Notes: generated from the sequence alone by a model not told the origin. Positions 52,501 to 62,184 are shown, counted from the first letter of the stretch. The stretch is 64,000 bases of DNA from Pedobacter sp. BAL39 (GCF_000170795.1 NZ_ABCM01000009.1:124001-188000), one strand, 5' to 3'. Translations and numbers: made by a program.

Positions 52501-55500
52501 TTAAAAGTTAAAAGAAAGACCGCCGACAATGGTACGTTGGAGCGGAATGGTGTAAAGAGATCCTGCCTGTTCAGGATCACCCAGCTCATAGCCGGAGATG
52601 GTGAATAAGTTTTGTGCATTGACGTACAGACGGCAGTTTTTTACCCCCAATCGTTTCACAATATTCTCCGGGAAAGTGTAGGAAAGCGAAACGGTTTTCA
52701 ACCTGAGGTAAGATGCATCACCATAAGCGCCGTCAGACATTTTAAAGGCATTGACGGAATTGGTCGGCGCCCCATTTAAAGTGGAAATGCGTTGCATAAC
52801 GGCCTGATCATCTCCCGGCTTCTGCCAATACTTCCCAATTACTGCTTCAGGCAAATTGAACAACTGACCAGGTACACCGTAATTATAAATACCACCCAGG
52901 TAATTGATGCCGCGCTTTTTGGTGAACTGGAAGAACGCATTCAGACTCCAGCCTTTGTAGCTCAGTGTATTCCCAAATCCTCCTGCGAATTTAGGATCGG
53001 TATCGAATAAGGGCTGTAAATCGCCGCCAGTGCTGACGTGTTGATTTGACGGTGCGCTAGATACCTGACCATTGGCCTTGTAAAACTCGAAAAGACCCGT
53101 GGTCTGGTTGATGCCTTTGTACTTAAAGCCCTGTACCAAGGAAGCACTTTTACCAACAGTATAAAACTGAGCATAGGAAGATGACGCTATACCGGGAAAC
53201 TCAGCAACAATATTCCGGTTGAAACCGATGTTAAAATTGCTGGTCCACCTGAAACTGCCACGCTGTAAATTGGTCGACGATAGGGAAATTTCCAATCCCT
53301 TATTCTGCATGGTAGCAGGAAAATTATCCAATACCGAATTGAAACCGGCCTGTGCTGGCAGCACGTAAGCAAGCAGCTCGTTAGTTGTCCGGTTTAAATA
53401 TCCGGTGACATTCAGCAACAAACGATTGTCGAAAAAGCCAAGGTCGATAGCAGCGTTCCATGATTTTTTGATCGACCAGCTGTAATCAGGATTGAAGAGG
53501 TTAACCGGTGTGTATACCCTGGTTCCCTGATAGGTCCCCGTAGTGGTGCTCTGGGCGATTTCGTAGAAAGCCTGGTAACTGTAAGGAGCGATACCGTCAG
53601 AACCATTCGTACCATAATTGGCCGACAGCTTTCCGAAGCTGATCAAAGGCAGACTCCTGGCGAATGCTTTTTCTTCAGAAAAAATCCATCCAATACCTGC
53701 GGAGCCAAAGTTACCGAACTTTTTGCCTGGTCCGAAATTGCTGGAGCCATCTCTTCTTCCAGTGATGCTCAGGATATACTTGTTATCGAATATATAACCG
53801 ATACGGGCGAACCCAGCTACATACTTGTAAATATTCCCCGAATTACCAGCAGTGATGGTCGCCGCACCTGATACAGCACCTAATAAATCGTCATTTGGGT
53901 AATTAACCCCTCTCATGAAGTCTGTGGAATTGTTTAATTTCTTATAGGTTCCCCCAGCCAGCACACTGAGCACACCGCCACCAATTTCACGTTCATAATT
54001 CAACTGCGGCTCGATGTTGATGGACTGGTAAACGGTATTGCTGAAATTCGCCGAGGAGAGGTAAGTAAGTCCATTGGGATCCAGTGCCGCCAAAGGTGTT
54101 GCCGAATAGTTGCTCCCTGTAGTCCGGTTATAGCCGAAATTACTGCTGATGGTGAGGTTAGGAATAACCTGGTAAGCAATCCTGGCAGTTGAATTCAGGT
54201 TGTAAGCCTGTACGTTGGCCGGCTGGCGGAGTCTGGCATACTGGTTAACACCATACGAATAGGTGCTGTACTTCCAGACCAGGTTACCATTGGCATCAAC
54301 CATTTCCGGGAAATTTGGTACCGTAGACATGGCAGCTGCGACTGATGGCTGCGCACTCGCATTGTTTTTATTGTAGGCATAATCGGTGCCGAAGTCAACA
54401 GTAAGTTTATTGTCTGTAGAACGATAAGTATAACCACTATGCAGGGTGAAGCGATTTTCAGCAAAGTCACCCGGAAAATTATAGGAACTGCGTCCATATC
54501 CTCCTGAAAGTATAAAAGTGGAATTGGCCTGTCCCCCACTAAAACTCATGTGGATGTCTGTATTGACCGGCATGCGGTCAAAAAATTCATCGTACCAGTC
54601 AATACTTCTTTCCGGATCGAAGATGCGGACATCCCGGTAAGTGTTCAGGTTACTAGGCGTGAAAACAACCTTGTCATTTGCGATCGCTTCATTTCTGATG
54701 GCCAGATATTGAGTGGTATTCATCATAGCCAGCTTCCTGGTAGGAACAGTGACCCCTGAATTCGCATTGATGCTCAATGAAGGCTTCCCAACTTTACCTT
54801 TTTCGGTGGTGATCAGGACGACACCATTTGCTCCCTGAGATCCATAGATGGAGGTGGCATCGGCATCTTTTAAAATGCTGATGCTTTCAATGTCTGCCGG
54901 ATTGATGGTACCGAAAGGGCTGATCCCGTTATCTGGGATGATACCTTCACTATTTGAGCTCACGCCTTGGGTAAGCAGGTTACCCAGACTATTGTTCTGG
55001 GCGGCAAAAGGCACGCCGTCTACGATAAATAAAGGTTGATCGTATTTCACCGCACCTGCAAAAGGCTGTGTACGCAGGGAGTTCTGTCCCCTGATCTGCA
55101 ATTTCACCGCTGAACCTGGTGCGCCCCCTGTAGGTGAGATATTGAGTCCCGGTACCTGCCCCTGCAAGGCAAGTAACACATTTGACACCGGCTGATTGGC
55201 AATTGTAGTTGCGTCGACTGTTGCAATGGATCCGACACTGAATCTCTTCGTATTCTTTCCATAGGCGATCACTTGTATCTGATCCAATTGTGAAGTAGCC
55301 TGCGCAAGGGTAATCTTCAGGTTGATCGATTCTCCACCAACATTCACCTGCCGTTGCTGTTTCTCAAAACCGATAAAACTGACGCTGAGTTTATAAGATC
55401 CGGAAGGAATTGAAGAAAAGGAGAACTTTCCATAATTATCAGTAAGTGCATGATAAGATTTGGCACCCTTCAGGTCTACGGATGCACCTGGCAATAAACG

Positions 55501-55938
55501 CCCAAGGGAATCCGTGACCGTTCCGGAAACACTGCCATCCACCAGGCGAGCCATGATTGCTTCCAGGATGGAAGGCTTTTTATCATCCGACATTAATACG
55601 ACATTGTTTTTAACAATCTGCCATTTCAATGGCAGATCATTCAATGTTTCCTTCAAGGCCTGCTGAATGTCTGCGTCCTTGATGTCTACAGAGATCCTGG
55701 TGTCCGGCAAATCCTTACGGTCGTAGAAGAACACATATCCAGATTGCTGTTTGATTGACTTTAAAGCGTCGGCAATAGTAACATTGTTGGCCTTAAGTGT
55801 TATTTTCTGTCCATAGGTGTTCGCTGAAACCTGAACCTGGAACAACAGGATAAGTATGGTAATTAACTTCATGGTCAATAGAAGTTTAGGTGGTAGCCAC
55901 GGAAATAGCATACCTCGTGCAAAAGGATTTAAATTCAT
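52501..55938 (-). CDS. SusC/RagA transporter with STN domain (cassette C)
   Basis: A 1145-residue SusC. Signal segment (KLITILILLFQVQVSANTYGQ), STN (VTIADALKSIKQQSGYVFFYD, IQQALKETLNDLPLKWQIV), CarboxypepD_reg (VSGTVTDSLGRLLPGASVDLKG), pre-plug (IQVIAYGKNTKRFSVGSIATV), plug (VPGLNISPTGGAPGSAVKLQIRGQNSL, FIVDGVPFAAQN, SISILKDADATSIYGSQGANGVVLITTEKG) and barrel ending QRTIVGGLSFNF. As in A and B it couples uptake to FecR signalling. Confidence 0.97.
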   Translation of the reverse strand: MNLNPFARGMLFPWLPPKLLLTMKLITILILLFQVQVSANTYGQKITLKANNVTIADALKSIKQQSGYVFFYDRKDLPDTRISVDIKDADIQQALKETLNDLPLKWQIVKNNVVLMSDDKKPSILEAIMARLVDGSVSGTVTDSLGRLLPGASVDLKGAKSYHALTDNYGKFSFSSIPSGSYKLSVSFIGFEKQQRQVNVGGESINLKITLAQATSQLDQIQVIAYGKNTKRFSVGSIATVDATTIANQPVSNVLLALQGQVPGLNISPTGGAPGSAVKLQIRGQNSLRTQPFAGAVKYDQPLFIVDGVPFAAQNNSLGNLLTQGVSSNSEGIIPDNGISPFGTINPADIESISILKDADATSIYGSQGANGVVLITTEKGKVGKPSLSINANSGVTVPTRKLAMMNTTQYLAIRNEAIANDKVVFTPSNLNTYRDVRIFDPERSIDWYDEFFDRMPVNTDIHMSFSGGQANSTFILSGGYGRSSYNFPGDFAENRFTLHSGYTYRSTDNKLTVDFGTDYAYNKNNASAQPSVAAAMSTVPNFPEMVDANGNLVWKYSTYSYGVNQYARLRQPANVQAYNLNSTARIAYQVIPNLTISSNFGYNRTTGSNYSATPLAALDPNGLTYLSSANFSNTVYQSINIEPQLNYEREIGGGVLSVLAGGTYKKLNNSTDFMRGVNYPNDDLLGAVSGAATITAGNSGNIYKYVAGFARIGYIFDNKYILSITGRRDGSSNFGPGKKFGNFGSAGIGWIFSEEKAFARSLPLISFGKLSANYGTNGSDGIAPYSYQAFYEIAQSTTTGTYQGTRVYTPVNLFNPDYSWSIKKSWNAAIDLGFFDNRLLLNVTGYLNRTTNELLAYVLPAQAGFNSVLDNFPATMQNKGLEISLSSTNLQRGSFRWTSNFNIGFNRNIVAEFPGIASSSYAQFYTVGKSASLVQGFKYKGINQTTGLFEFYKANGQVSSAPSNQHVSTGGDLQPLFDTDPKFAGGFGNTLSYKGWSLNAFFQFTKKRGINYLGGIYNYGVPGQLFNLPEAVIGKYWQKPGDDQAVMQRISTLNGAPTNSVNAFKMSDGAYGDASYLRLKTVSLSYTFPENIVKRLGVKNCRLYVNAQNLFTISGYELGDPEQAGSLYTIPLQRTIVGGLSFNF

Positions 55939-56022
55939 ACCTTTATAAGGTTTAGGTTTTTACAAGAATATATATCGTTATCGTTCTTCCGAATTATCGG
56001 CATTAGGTTGACCTGAACACCT

Positions 56023-56050
56023 GCGCAAGGATCCTGAGAAATCCTTGCGC
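56023..56050. other. Hairpin in FecR-SusC gap of cassette C
   Basis: GCGCAAGGAT / ATCCTTGCGC, perfect 10 bp, loop CCTGAGAA. Same location as the hairpins in A and B but different arms. Confidence 0.6.
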
Positions 56051-56149
56051 TATGTTTTACTGGAGGCCAGCCTTTTTCAGAGTTAGTGGGGTCGTAGCTG
56101 TCTTTTCATGTCTTTTAGTTTGGTTGGTTTAGTGGATTCTCGAGATGAT

Positions 56150-57382
56150 TTAAGGGGATATAATGACTTTCTTACCTTCTATTTCAAACTTGACTTTTGC
56201 AAAGCCAATAATTTTTAAGGCCTCCGCGAAAGAGACATTTCTATAAATATCGCCGGTGAACTGGCGAACAGGCATCTTACCCGTATAGATGACTTCGATG
56301 TTGTACCAACGTGCAAACTGCCTCAAAACCGTCTCCACACTGGCATCTTCAAAATGGAAAAATCCGTTCTTCCAGGCGATGAAATTTTCTGCTTCGACAT
56401 TCTGAACAGAGATAACATCAGTGGAAGACAACACCGCCTGCTGTCCCGGTTTCAGTGTCACCCTACTGCCGGAAGCTTCCGTTGATGCAGACGAGGACAG
56501 AGAAACCCTGACAATCCCTTCGAGAAGTGTTGTTTTCACCGCTTTTTCATCAGTATAGCTGTTGACATTAAAGTGTGTACCCAATACTTCAATCTGCTGC
56601 CTGTTGGTTTCGACGATGAAAGGCACAAGCATCTGCGCGCGACTCCCTTTTCCGACAGGCCTGGAAACCCGGGCAACTTCGAAATAACCTTCTCCCTGCA
56701 ACTTAACACGCCTTTCCGGGGAGTTCGCATAAGAAGATTCGTAGGTAATGGAAGAGGCAGCATTCAGGTAAACCACAGTACCATCCGGTAGCTTCACCTG
56801 ATAGGTTTCACCTTTTGCGGTAGATAGCGTATTGTAATGCCTCATTTTCCCTTCTGCCGCGGCTGGCGCATCGGAAATGTGATATTGTAACGTGCCATCG
56901 CTGGTCTTGGTGATGGTGATTCCCGCTTCATTGGCAATTGTACCGTTATTGGCGCCCGACAGCCGGATCTTCTTTCCATTTGCCAGTGTCAGCGTCGCCG
57001 CCTGATTGCCGGGTAAGATTTTTTCCATAGCCAGCTGATCCTGGCGCTCCTCCCGATTCTTGTTAAAGAAGTAAGCTCCTACGCAGATCACAATTGCCGC
57101 CGCCGCAGCAGCTCCTAAACGGGACCATAAAGGGCGCACCTTTGTTGTCAGTACTGGCGCTTTACCGGATTTAAACACTTGCCGCAGCATGCTTTCCGAC
57201 TGAGATTGCTCCAGGGAGTAGTCGTCGGTCTGGCTTAGAAAAGCAACGGATAAGAGCTCATCAACGTTATTGTTGTAAGCCGGATCATCTATGTAGTCCC
57301 AAAATTCCTGCTGCTCTTGTTGCGTCGCCTTTTTAGCGACATGCAGCGCGAAGAGTTCCTGAAGCCTTTCGGAGGTATTCAT
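56150..57382 (-). CDS. FecR-type anti-sigma factor (cassette C)
   Basis: A 410-residue protein: cytoplasmic helical part (ERLQELFALHVAKKATQQEQQEFWDYIDDP), membrane helix (LGAAAAAAIVICVGAYFF), FecR domain (YNTLSTAKGETYQVKLPDGTVVYLNAASSITY, VKLQGEGYFEVAR, IEVLGTHFNVNSYT) and DUF4974 tail (FARWYNIEVIYTGKMPV, FAEALKIIGFAKVKFEIEG). A 105-base gap follows the sigma gene. It is the partner of the sigma factor at 57488. Confidence 0.95.
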   Translation of the reverse strand: MNTSERLQELFALHVAKKATQQEQQEFWDYIDDPAYNNNVDELLSVAFLSQTDDYSLEQSQSESMLRQVFKSGKAPVLTTKVRPLWSRLGAAAAAAIVICVGAYFFNKNREERQDQLAMEKILPGNQAATLTLANGKKIRLSGANNGTIANEAGITITKTSDGTLQYHISDAPAAAEGKMRHYNTLSTAKGETYQVKLPDGTVVYLNAASSITYESSYANSPERRVKLQGEGYFEVARVSRPVGKGSRAQMLVPFIVETNRQQIEVLGTHFNVNSYTDEKAVKTTLLEGIVRVSLSSSASTEASGSRVTLKPGQQAVLSSTDVISVQNVEAENFIAWKNGFFHFEDASVETVLRQFARWYNIEVIYTGKMPVRQFTGDIYRNVSFAEALKIIGFAKVKFEIEGKKVIISP

Positions 57383-57487
57383 ATTTTGTTAGCCATTTTA
57401 TAACATTGACACCAACGGTAAAACTTCGGGGTATACAAAATATCGAATCAGTTAGAAATAAATACAAACAACTGATTTACAGCGATT

Positions 57488-58078
57488 TTATTTTATCAAA
57501 ACCAATGCAATTGCGGGGTACAGAAAAGCATTTCTCCGTAAATGTTCGCGGATTTTACTCAATGCATGTTTCATATGAACATGAACAGTACCTGGAGAAA
57601 TCCCCATTTGGGCGGCAGCCTCGTCATATTTCATTCCCTGCTGATGACAGAGCTGATAGGCCATCTTTTGTTGCGGGCTGAGTAGGTCTACTGCCTGCGA
57701 AACGACACGAAGTGTCTCCTTATAGTCCAGTAATTGCAAGGTTGAATCTTCGATTTCCAGTCCCGCCAGTTCCAGATCACCGGTGATTCTTGACCTTTTG
57801 GACAGTGCCCTTAATTGGTTGAAGGCATGGTTACGAACCAGCCTGTTCAGGTAAGCGATGAAGTGTTCGACCTCCAAAAGGCTTGCGCGCGAATGCCAGA
57901 TTTTAATGAATACCTCCTGCACAAGGTCCAGGGCCATCTCCTCTGAATGTGTCAGCTTCCTGCCGTAGCTATATACAAATCGTTGATAATGGTTGAATAA
58001 ATTGGTAAAGGCATACTGATCTCCCTGAGCTATTCTGGATAGAATTTCTTTTTCATTTAAGAGGGGACTGACTACCAT
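57488..58078 (-). CDS. ECF sigma-70 factor (cassette C)
   Basis: A 196-residue FecI-like sigma factor: region 2 EMALDLVQEVFIKIWHSRASLLEVEHFIAYLNRLVRNHAFNQLR, region 4 LSPQQKMAYQLCHQQGMKYDEAAAQMGISPGTVHVHMKHALSKIREHL, hydrophobic C-terminus. First gene of cassette C. In region 4 it is closer to the cassette B factor (PQQ, YEEAA/YDEAA) than to that of A, in line with tandem B-C duplication. Confidence 0.96.
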   Translation of the reverse strand: MVVSPLLNEKEILSRIAQGDQYAFTNLFNHYQRFVYSYGRKLTHSEEMALDLVQEVFIKIWHSRASLLEVEHFIAYLNRLVRNHAFNQLRALSKRSRITGDLELAGLEIEDSTLQLLDYKETLRVVSQAVDLLSPQQKMAYQLCHQQGMKYDEAAAQMGISPGTVHVHMKHALSKIREHLRRNAFLYPAIALVLIK

Positions 58079-58306
58079 TTATTGCTCTTAAGATCTTTAT
58101 AATTTAAGTTCAGGCTGCAATCCTTATGCTTCCCCATAGATTTTTGAAAATCTGGTGTATTTACTTCAACTATGAAAGTATGAAGCTAACACCCGGCTTT
58201 TCCTACGAGCAAATATAGCTTTAAAAAATACTAAGTAGTGACTTTGCAGCGGAGAACAGCAGAGAAACAGAAGATTTTGTACATGATGGTATCACCCAAA
58301 TCAAAA

Positions 58307-58349
58307 AAATGCCATGAAGTTCACCTCTACGGTGATCTTCATGGCATTT
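58307..58349 (-). terminator. Terminator of beta-glucan locus
   Basis: AAATGCCATGAAGTTCACC / GGTGATCTTCATGGCATTT, 19-bp stem with one mismatch; on the minus strand followed by TTTTTTTGATTTGG. It lies 22 bases after the last GH16 gene. Confidence 0.85.
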
Positions 58350-58370
58350 AATCATGCTCAAATGATGAGA

Positions 58371-59276
58371 TCAGGATATGGGCGAACTCGCAACTGATAC
58401 CCAATCCACCCACATCATCGTTTTACTCAGAACATTTAAATTGGCATTGTTGAACATAGGTCCGCCAACGCATAAATTAAACAGAATGTTATGGGCGCTA
58501 AAGTTTTGCAACTGCAGGTTGGCATTGACAGAATTGGTGTAGGTGGCCACAGTAGCACCATCTAGTTGTATGACAATCGTCATTGATCCATTGTCATTGA
58601 TCCAGAACATGTCGTAATTGTGCCAACCATCACCAGAGGCGTAAGACCGCTCACAACTTGTCCCTAGTTGATTGACACCTGTGGAAGTCCCATAAAACAA
58701 ATTGCTGGCGTAGGTTTCGCTTCCGCCGAACGAGTAACCTTCAACGATATCTGTCTCGCCATTGACAGGCCAGTTGGATTCGTTGGTCATCCAAAATGCC
58801 GGCCAGACACCATACGTCTGCTTAAAAGATTTATATGCTGCACCTTCAAGCGCGATTAGTTTAATCCTCGCCCGGATCCAATACTTCTGATTGACGGGTG
58901 GCTTAAAGCTGGCTTTCGACTTGACATGCCCGGAAGCAAATGCATTTGCACTACCCGGTTTAGTAGCACTGAGGACCAGGCAATCCGTCTGGTCGTAATA
59001 ACCAATACTCACACCTGCATTCGCATAAGTACAATAAGAAGAATTGTAGTCCGTGCGATTCGTCACCGTCCAATTGGCGGTATTTAACGTGGCAAAATCG
59101 TCTCTGAAGATTTCAGTCCATACATCCGCTCTTTTTGCAACAGACTCCTCCTTTGTAATGGAGTCTTCTTTTTTAATCGCCTTCAACTCTTGTCCCTCCA
59201 GTTGTTCACATGAAGTCAGGCAAATAAGGACCGCCACGGTAGCCAGCATTCTGGCCTTTTTAAATGTTTTTTTCAT
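58371..59276 (-). CDS. GH16-family lipoprotein (beta-glucan/galactan hydrolase)
   Basis: Start at ATG 59276 (301 residues); the frame runs further up but the lipoprotein signal (MLATVAVLICLTSCEQ, lipobox LTSC) begins here. A single GH16 jelly-roll follows, with the active-site motif E-T-D-I-V-E (residues about 174-179; nucleophile and acid-base Glu) in PVNGETDIVEG and the fold landmarks VWPAFWMTNES and GWHNYDMFW. The shape of the active-site strand with GETDIVE resembles kappa-carrageenase/porphyranase-like and laminarinase-like groups; the exact substrate is uncertain. Last gene of the locus. Confidence 0.9.
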   Translation of the reverse strand: MKKTFKKARMLATVAVLICLTSCEQLEGQELKAIKKEDSITKEESVAKRADVWTEIFRDDFATLNTANWTVTNRTDYNSSYCTYANAGVSIGYYDQTDCLVLSATKPGSANAFASGHVKSKASFKPPVNQKYWIRARIKLIALEGAAYKSFKQTYGVWPAFWMTNESNWPVNGETDIVEGYSFGGSETYASNLFYGTSTGVNQLGTSCERSYASGDGWHNYDMFWINDNGSMTIVIQLDGATVATYTNSVNANLQLQNFSAHNILFNLCVGGPMFNNANLNVLSKTMMWVDWVSVASSPIS

Positions 59277-59329
59277 TGATTTTAGCTTTGAAATTAATAT
59301 ATAATTGACCACTCCCCTGTTCCGAATTA

Positions 59330-60532
59330 TTAATGAGACACCCTTATCCAATCAATTTCCATTTTAGCAGGCAGTTCGCTGTCTAGGATTAACCCGGGCC
59401 AGGTATCAGGCCCTCCAACAGCATAATCGAAAATCACATAAAAAGGGACATCAAAGGGCCATTGTTTCTTCTCCGCTTCATCAGGAAGGTGCAGGTTTTT
59501 ATAGCGGAATGTTTCCCGGCCGTTGACCATAAACACGATTTCTTCCGCATTCCATTTCATACCATACACATTAAAATCATCTGCCACAATAGGCGAAGTG
59601 GCGGTGACTTCAGGAGTCTTATTGCCCAGGATATTTGTGAAGTGAGAATGGACGGTGTGGTGAACAATTTTTTCGTGGTTCAACTGTTCCATGATGTCTA
59701 TCTCTCCACCGTAAGGCCAGCCTCCCGGGTATTTGCCCGTCTGCGGCATCAGCCAAATGGCTGGCCAGCCTCCTTTTGCAGTTTTAGTAAATTTGGCCCG
59801 AACTTCAACTTTTCCATATTGGAAAGAGAACTTGTTGCGGGACTCCAGACCTGAAGTCTGATACTTGCCATCTTTGATTTCGGCTTTCAAAACCAGCATG
59901 CCCTTATCCACATAAACATGGTCATAACTTTTTGAGAGGTAGCGGTTCCAGTCGGAAGTACCGGGATCGCACAGTGACCATTTATTGGGGTCAGGAATGG
60001 CTGAGGTTTGTTCGAAGTTGTCTTCGAAAATCACATTGCCAAGCTTGTCGACGGAAAAAGCATAGATGATCCTGGACTTGTCGGGATTGACCATCATTCC
60101 ACTGGACCTAAAACTCACCGGCAAAACATACCTGGCAGGTTGAAGCTGGGCAATCTTATGGGGATTGTAAGTCAAGATACCCGCACCGGTTTTCTGTCCT
60201 TCGGGTAAACTAACTCCGGATTTTTCGATAGAATAACACGATTCCGGCAGCAACACATAGTTGGCATTGGTCGCACGATTTAACGAGTCCAGCGCTTCGG
60301 GCGCAGCCTGAAATGTAATGGTGGTAGCGAAGTCCTGTATGCCACCTTTAGTGACCGATAGCATTAACGTTTTTGTTTCATCCACATCGCTGGCAAATAT
60401 CTCGGCGACAGATGAATTTGCGGAAGATACCCATCCCATCAGGTCCTCATTCTCCTTTTCTTTTTTACAACTTGAGACCAGGACCATTAGGGTCAGCATC
60501 TGCAGCCACAAGGATTTATGTTTAAAAAGCAT
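59330..60532 (-). CDS. GH16 laminarinase-like lipoprotein with N-terminal BACON/DUF1735-like part
   Basis: A 400-residue lipoprotein (lipobox VSSC in LVLVSSCKKE). Residues about 38-160 form a DUF1735/BT_3987-like beta domain (YVLPVSFRSSGMMVNPDKSRIIYAFSV), common on Bacteroidota surface glycanases. The GH16 domain (168-400) has the active site GEIDIMEQ with Glu277, Asp279 and Glu282, GGWPAIWLMPQTG upstream and YAVGGPDTWPG downstream, the pattern of beta-1,3-glucanases (laminarinases). The gene is 53 bases before the second GH16 gene and 110 after the glycan-binding protein gene. Confidence 0.93.
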   Translation of the reverse strand: MLFKHKSLWLQMLTLMVLVSSCKKEKENEDLMGWVSSANSSVAEIFASDVDETKTLMLSVTKGGIQDFATTITFQAAPEALDSLNRATNANYVLLPESCYSIEKSGVSLPEGQKTGAGILTYNPHKIAQLQPARYVLPVSFRSSGMMVNPDKSRIIYAFSVDKLGNVIFEDNFEQTSAIPDPNKWSLCDPGTSDWNRYLSKSYDHVYVDKGMLVLKAEIKDGKYQTSGLESRNKFSFQYGKVEVRAKFTKTAKGGWPAIWLMPQTGKYPGGWPYGGEIDIMEQLNHEKIVHHTVHSHFTNILGNKTPEVTATSPIVADDFNVYGMKWNAEEIVFMVNGRETFRYKNLHLPDEAEKKQWPFDVPFYVIFDYAVGGPDTWPGLILDSELPAKMEIDWIRVSH

Positions 60533-60642
60533 ATCTATCTTTTTTTATGATAAGTGTAAAGTATTTAAGCTGCAAGGCCGGCTAATTGTGCCTTTGTCCC
60601 TGAGCAATGTATTGGTAAGTATTCAAAAGGTACTGTGTAGCA

Positions 60643-62184
60643 TTATGGCCGTTCATCGCTCTCACCCACGTAGAAATCATCGAAGTAAAATATTCCATCT
60701 TCGTAGGCCTGAATCCTTAACACGCGGTCATTCTCGTCTGCACCCGGTGTATACTCAAAAGACTTGGTTACCCATTGACCCTTGGCGATGTCAGGGATCC
60801 AAAGGAAGAACTGGTGCCAGTTAGGGATGAGCCAAAAATTCAGGCCGTTACCTGTCGTTGAGGGATCTACCCAGATGTTATATTTAAACAGATATTTTTT
60901 ACCGGCTTTCAAATTAAATTTCGCACCGACACTTTCGGCATGCACACCATTATTCGCAGCGGTCTTGACCAGCTTCATGCTATAGCGTCCGCTGGAAGCT
61001 TTGTCTGTCGTAAACGAAACTGCGCCGTCACCATCCGCCCTTACCCAACTTGATCCGCCGTTCTCAAAACCAAACTCCTGGGAAGAAAGCAGGTTGCTAC
61101 TGTGCATGACGACCTTTTGATTGGAAAACGATGCAAGACTTCTTGAATCTGTGGATGATAAATTCCCACCTGCATAAGAAACTGTGATCACATCGGAACC
61201 ATAAATCTTATCCGACAGCTGAAGCTGCAGTTTGGTCGCATCTCCAGGCTTAGTGCTTACCGACCGAACGCTGAACGATTTACCGTTTAGTTTCGGCCCC
61301 GAAACCGCAACGCTAAAGAATTGTTGCTGATTGGTAAAAGGGGCAAACTCACTATTAAAGGGGATCTCTATCGTTTCATTAGCCAGTTCAATGATCTCCC
61401 CTGAGATCACAAATGGACTTTTTGAAGGAATCACTTTAATGGGATTTGGAATTTCGATATCGTCCCAATCACCAGGAATGTGCTGACCCGTACGGCTGGA
61501 TTGGAACTTCCCGGAGAAAACACCCATCTTTTTAAATACTATGGTAGCAGCGGAATCTGTACTCACTTCTCCCCCTATGGTCCAGCGCCTGGTATCCGGA
61601 CGACCTATTGTGGTCAGATCGATAAATTCCAGGCTTTGACCCGCTTCAACATAAATTGTATCTGCACTGAGTGGTACAACAACACCCTTCTGTTTGATTT
61701 GGATGTTTGCAACGATTGTGTCGTAAACATCGACGGTAAAAGTGGTGTCGACTACATACATGTTGCCGACCTTTTCTGAATTGGCTACTTTTTCAGAAAA
61801 GGTATTGTATAAACGCACTTGCTGAAGACCACCTTTTTTAAAAAGGACGTTGACACTCTTTTCCGGAGATCTCAACTCTGTTCCGGAAATGAACTGATCT
61901 AAAAGACTGTCCTGAGCAGTGATTTTCCCTTTCAGGAAGAAGCTACCGTCGTTGATGATCCATAAATGACTAGTTGGATTTTTTGATACGTCTGTAAAGG
62001 AGACAAAATCATTTATGCCTATCCTAAAAGCCTTCTCGCGGAACTGACTGGTATACCAACCTGAATCAGAAAATTGATTGGGTTCAATGTATTCTTTTGA
62101 ACAGCCATAAAAGACCATCAGAAAAAAAAGGATCAGATAATGTGTGCATTTATATGAGCCCGAAACTATTTTGGTTGAAATCAT
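60643..62184 (-). CDS. Surface glycan-binding lipoprotein with PKD-like and CBM-like domains
   Basis: A 513-residue lipoprotein (lipobox FYGC in LMVFYGCSKEY). It has a PKD-like beta segment at about 185-250 (VEAGQSLEFIDLTTIGRPDTRRWTIGG) and a C-terminal CBM4/9-like jelly-roll at about 365-510 (QEFGFENGGSSWVRADGDGAVSFTTDKASSGRYSMKLVK ... WVTKSFEYTP ... FYFDDFYVGE), with Trp residues suited to sugar stacking. No catalytic motif. Position after SusD and before two GH16 genes marks it as the SusE/F-like binding protein of the locus. Confidence 0.88.
   Translation of the reverse strand: MISTKIVSGSYKCTHYLILFFLMVFYGCSKEYIEPNQFSDSGWYTSQFREKAFRIGINDFVSFTDVSKNPTSHLWIINDGSFFLKGKITAQDSLLDQFISGTELRSPEKSVNVLFKKGGLQQVRLYNTFSEKVANSEKVGNMYVVDTTFTVDVYDTIVANIQIKQKGVVVPLSADTIYVEAGQSLEFIDLTTIGRPDTRRWTIGGEVSTDSAATIVFKKMGVFSGKFQSSRTGQHIPGDWDDIEIPNPIKVIPSKSPFVISGEIIELANETIEIPFNSEFAPFTNQQQFFSVAVSGPKLNGKSFSVRSVSTKPGDATKLQLQLSDKIYGSDVITVSYAGGNLSSTDSRSLASFSNQKVVMHSSNLLSSQEFGFENGGSSWVRADGDGAVSFTTDKASSGRYSMKLVKTAANNGVHAESVGAKFNLKAGKKYLFKYNIWVDPSTTGNGLNFWLIPNWHQFFLWIPDIAKGQWVTKSFEYTPGADENDRVLRIQAYEDGIFYFDDFYVGESDERP

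Noticed and set aside
18602..58078. Classification of cassettes A-C as polysaccharide utilisation loci
   Set aside because: SusCD alone does not make a glycan locus; these three have TlpA and peptidase genes but no carbohydrate-active enzyme.
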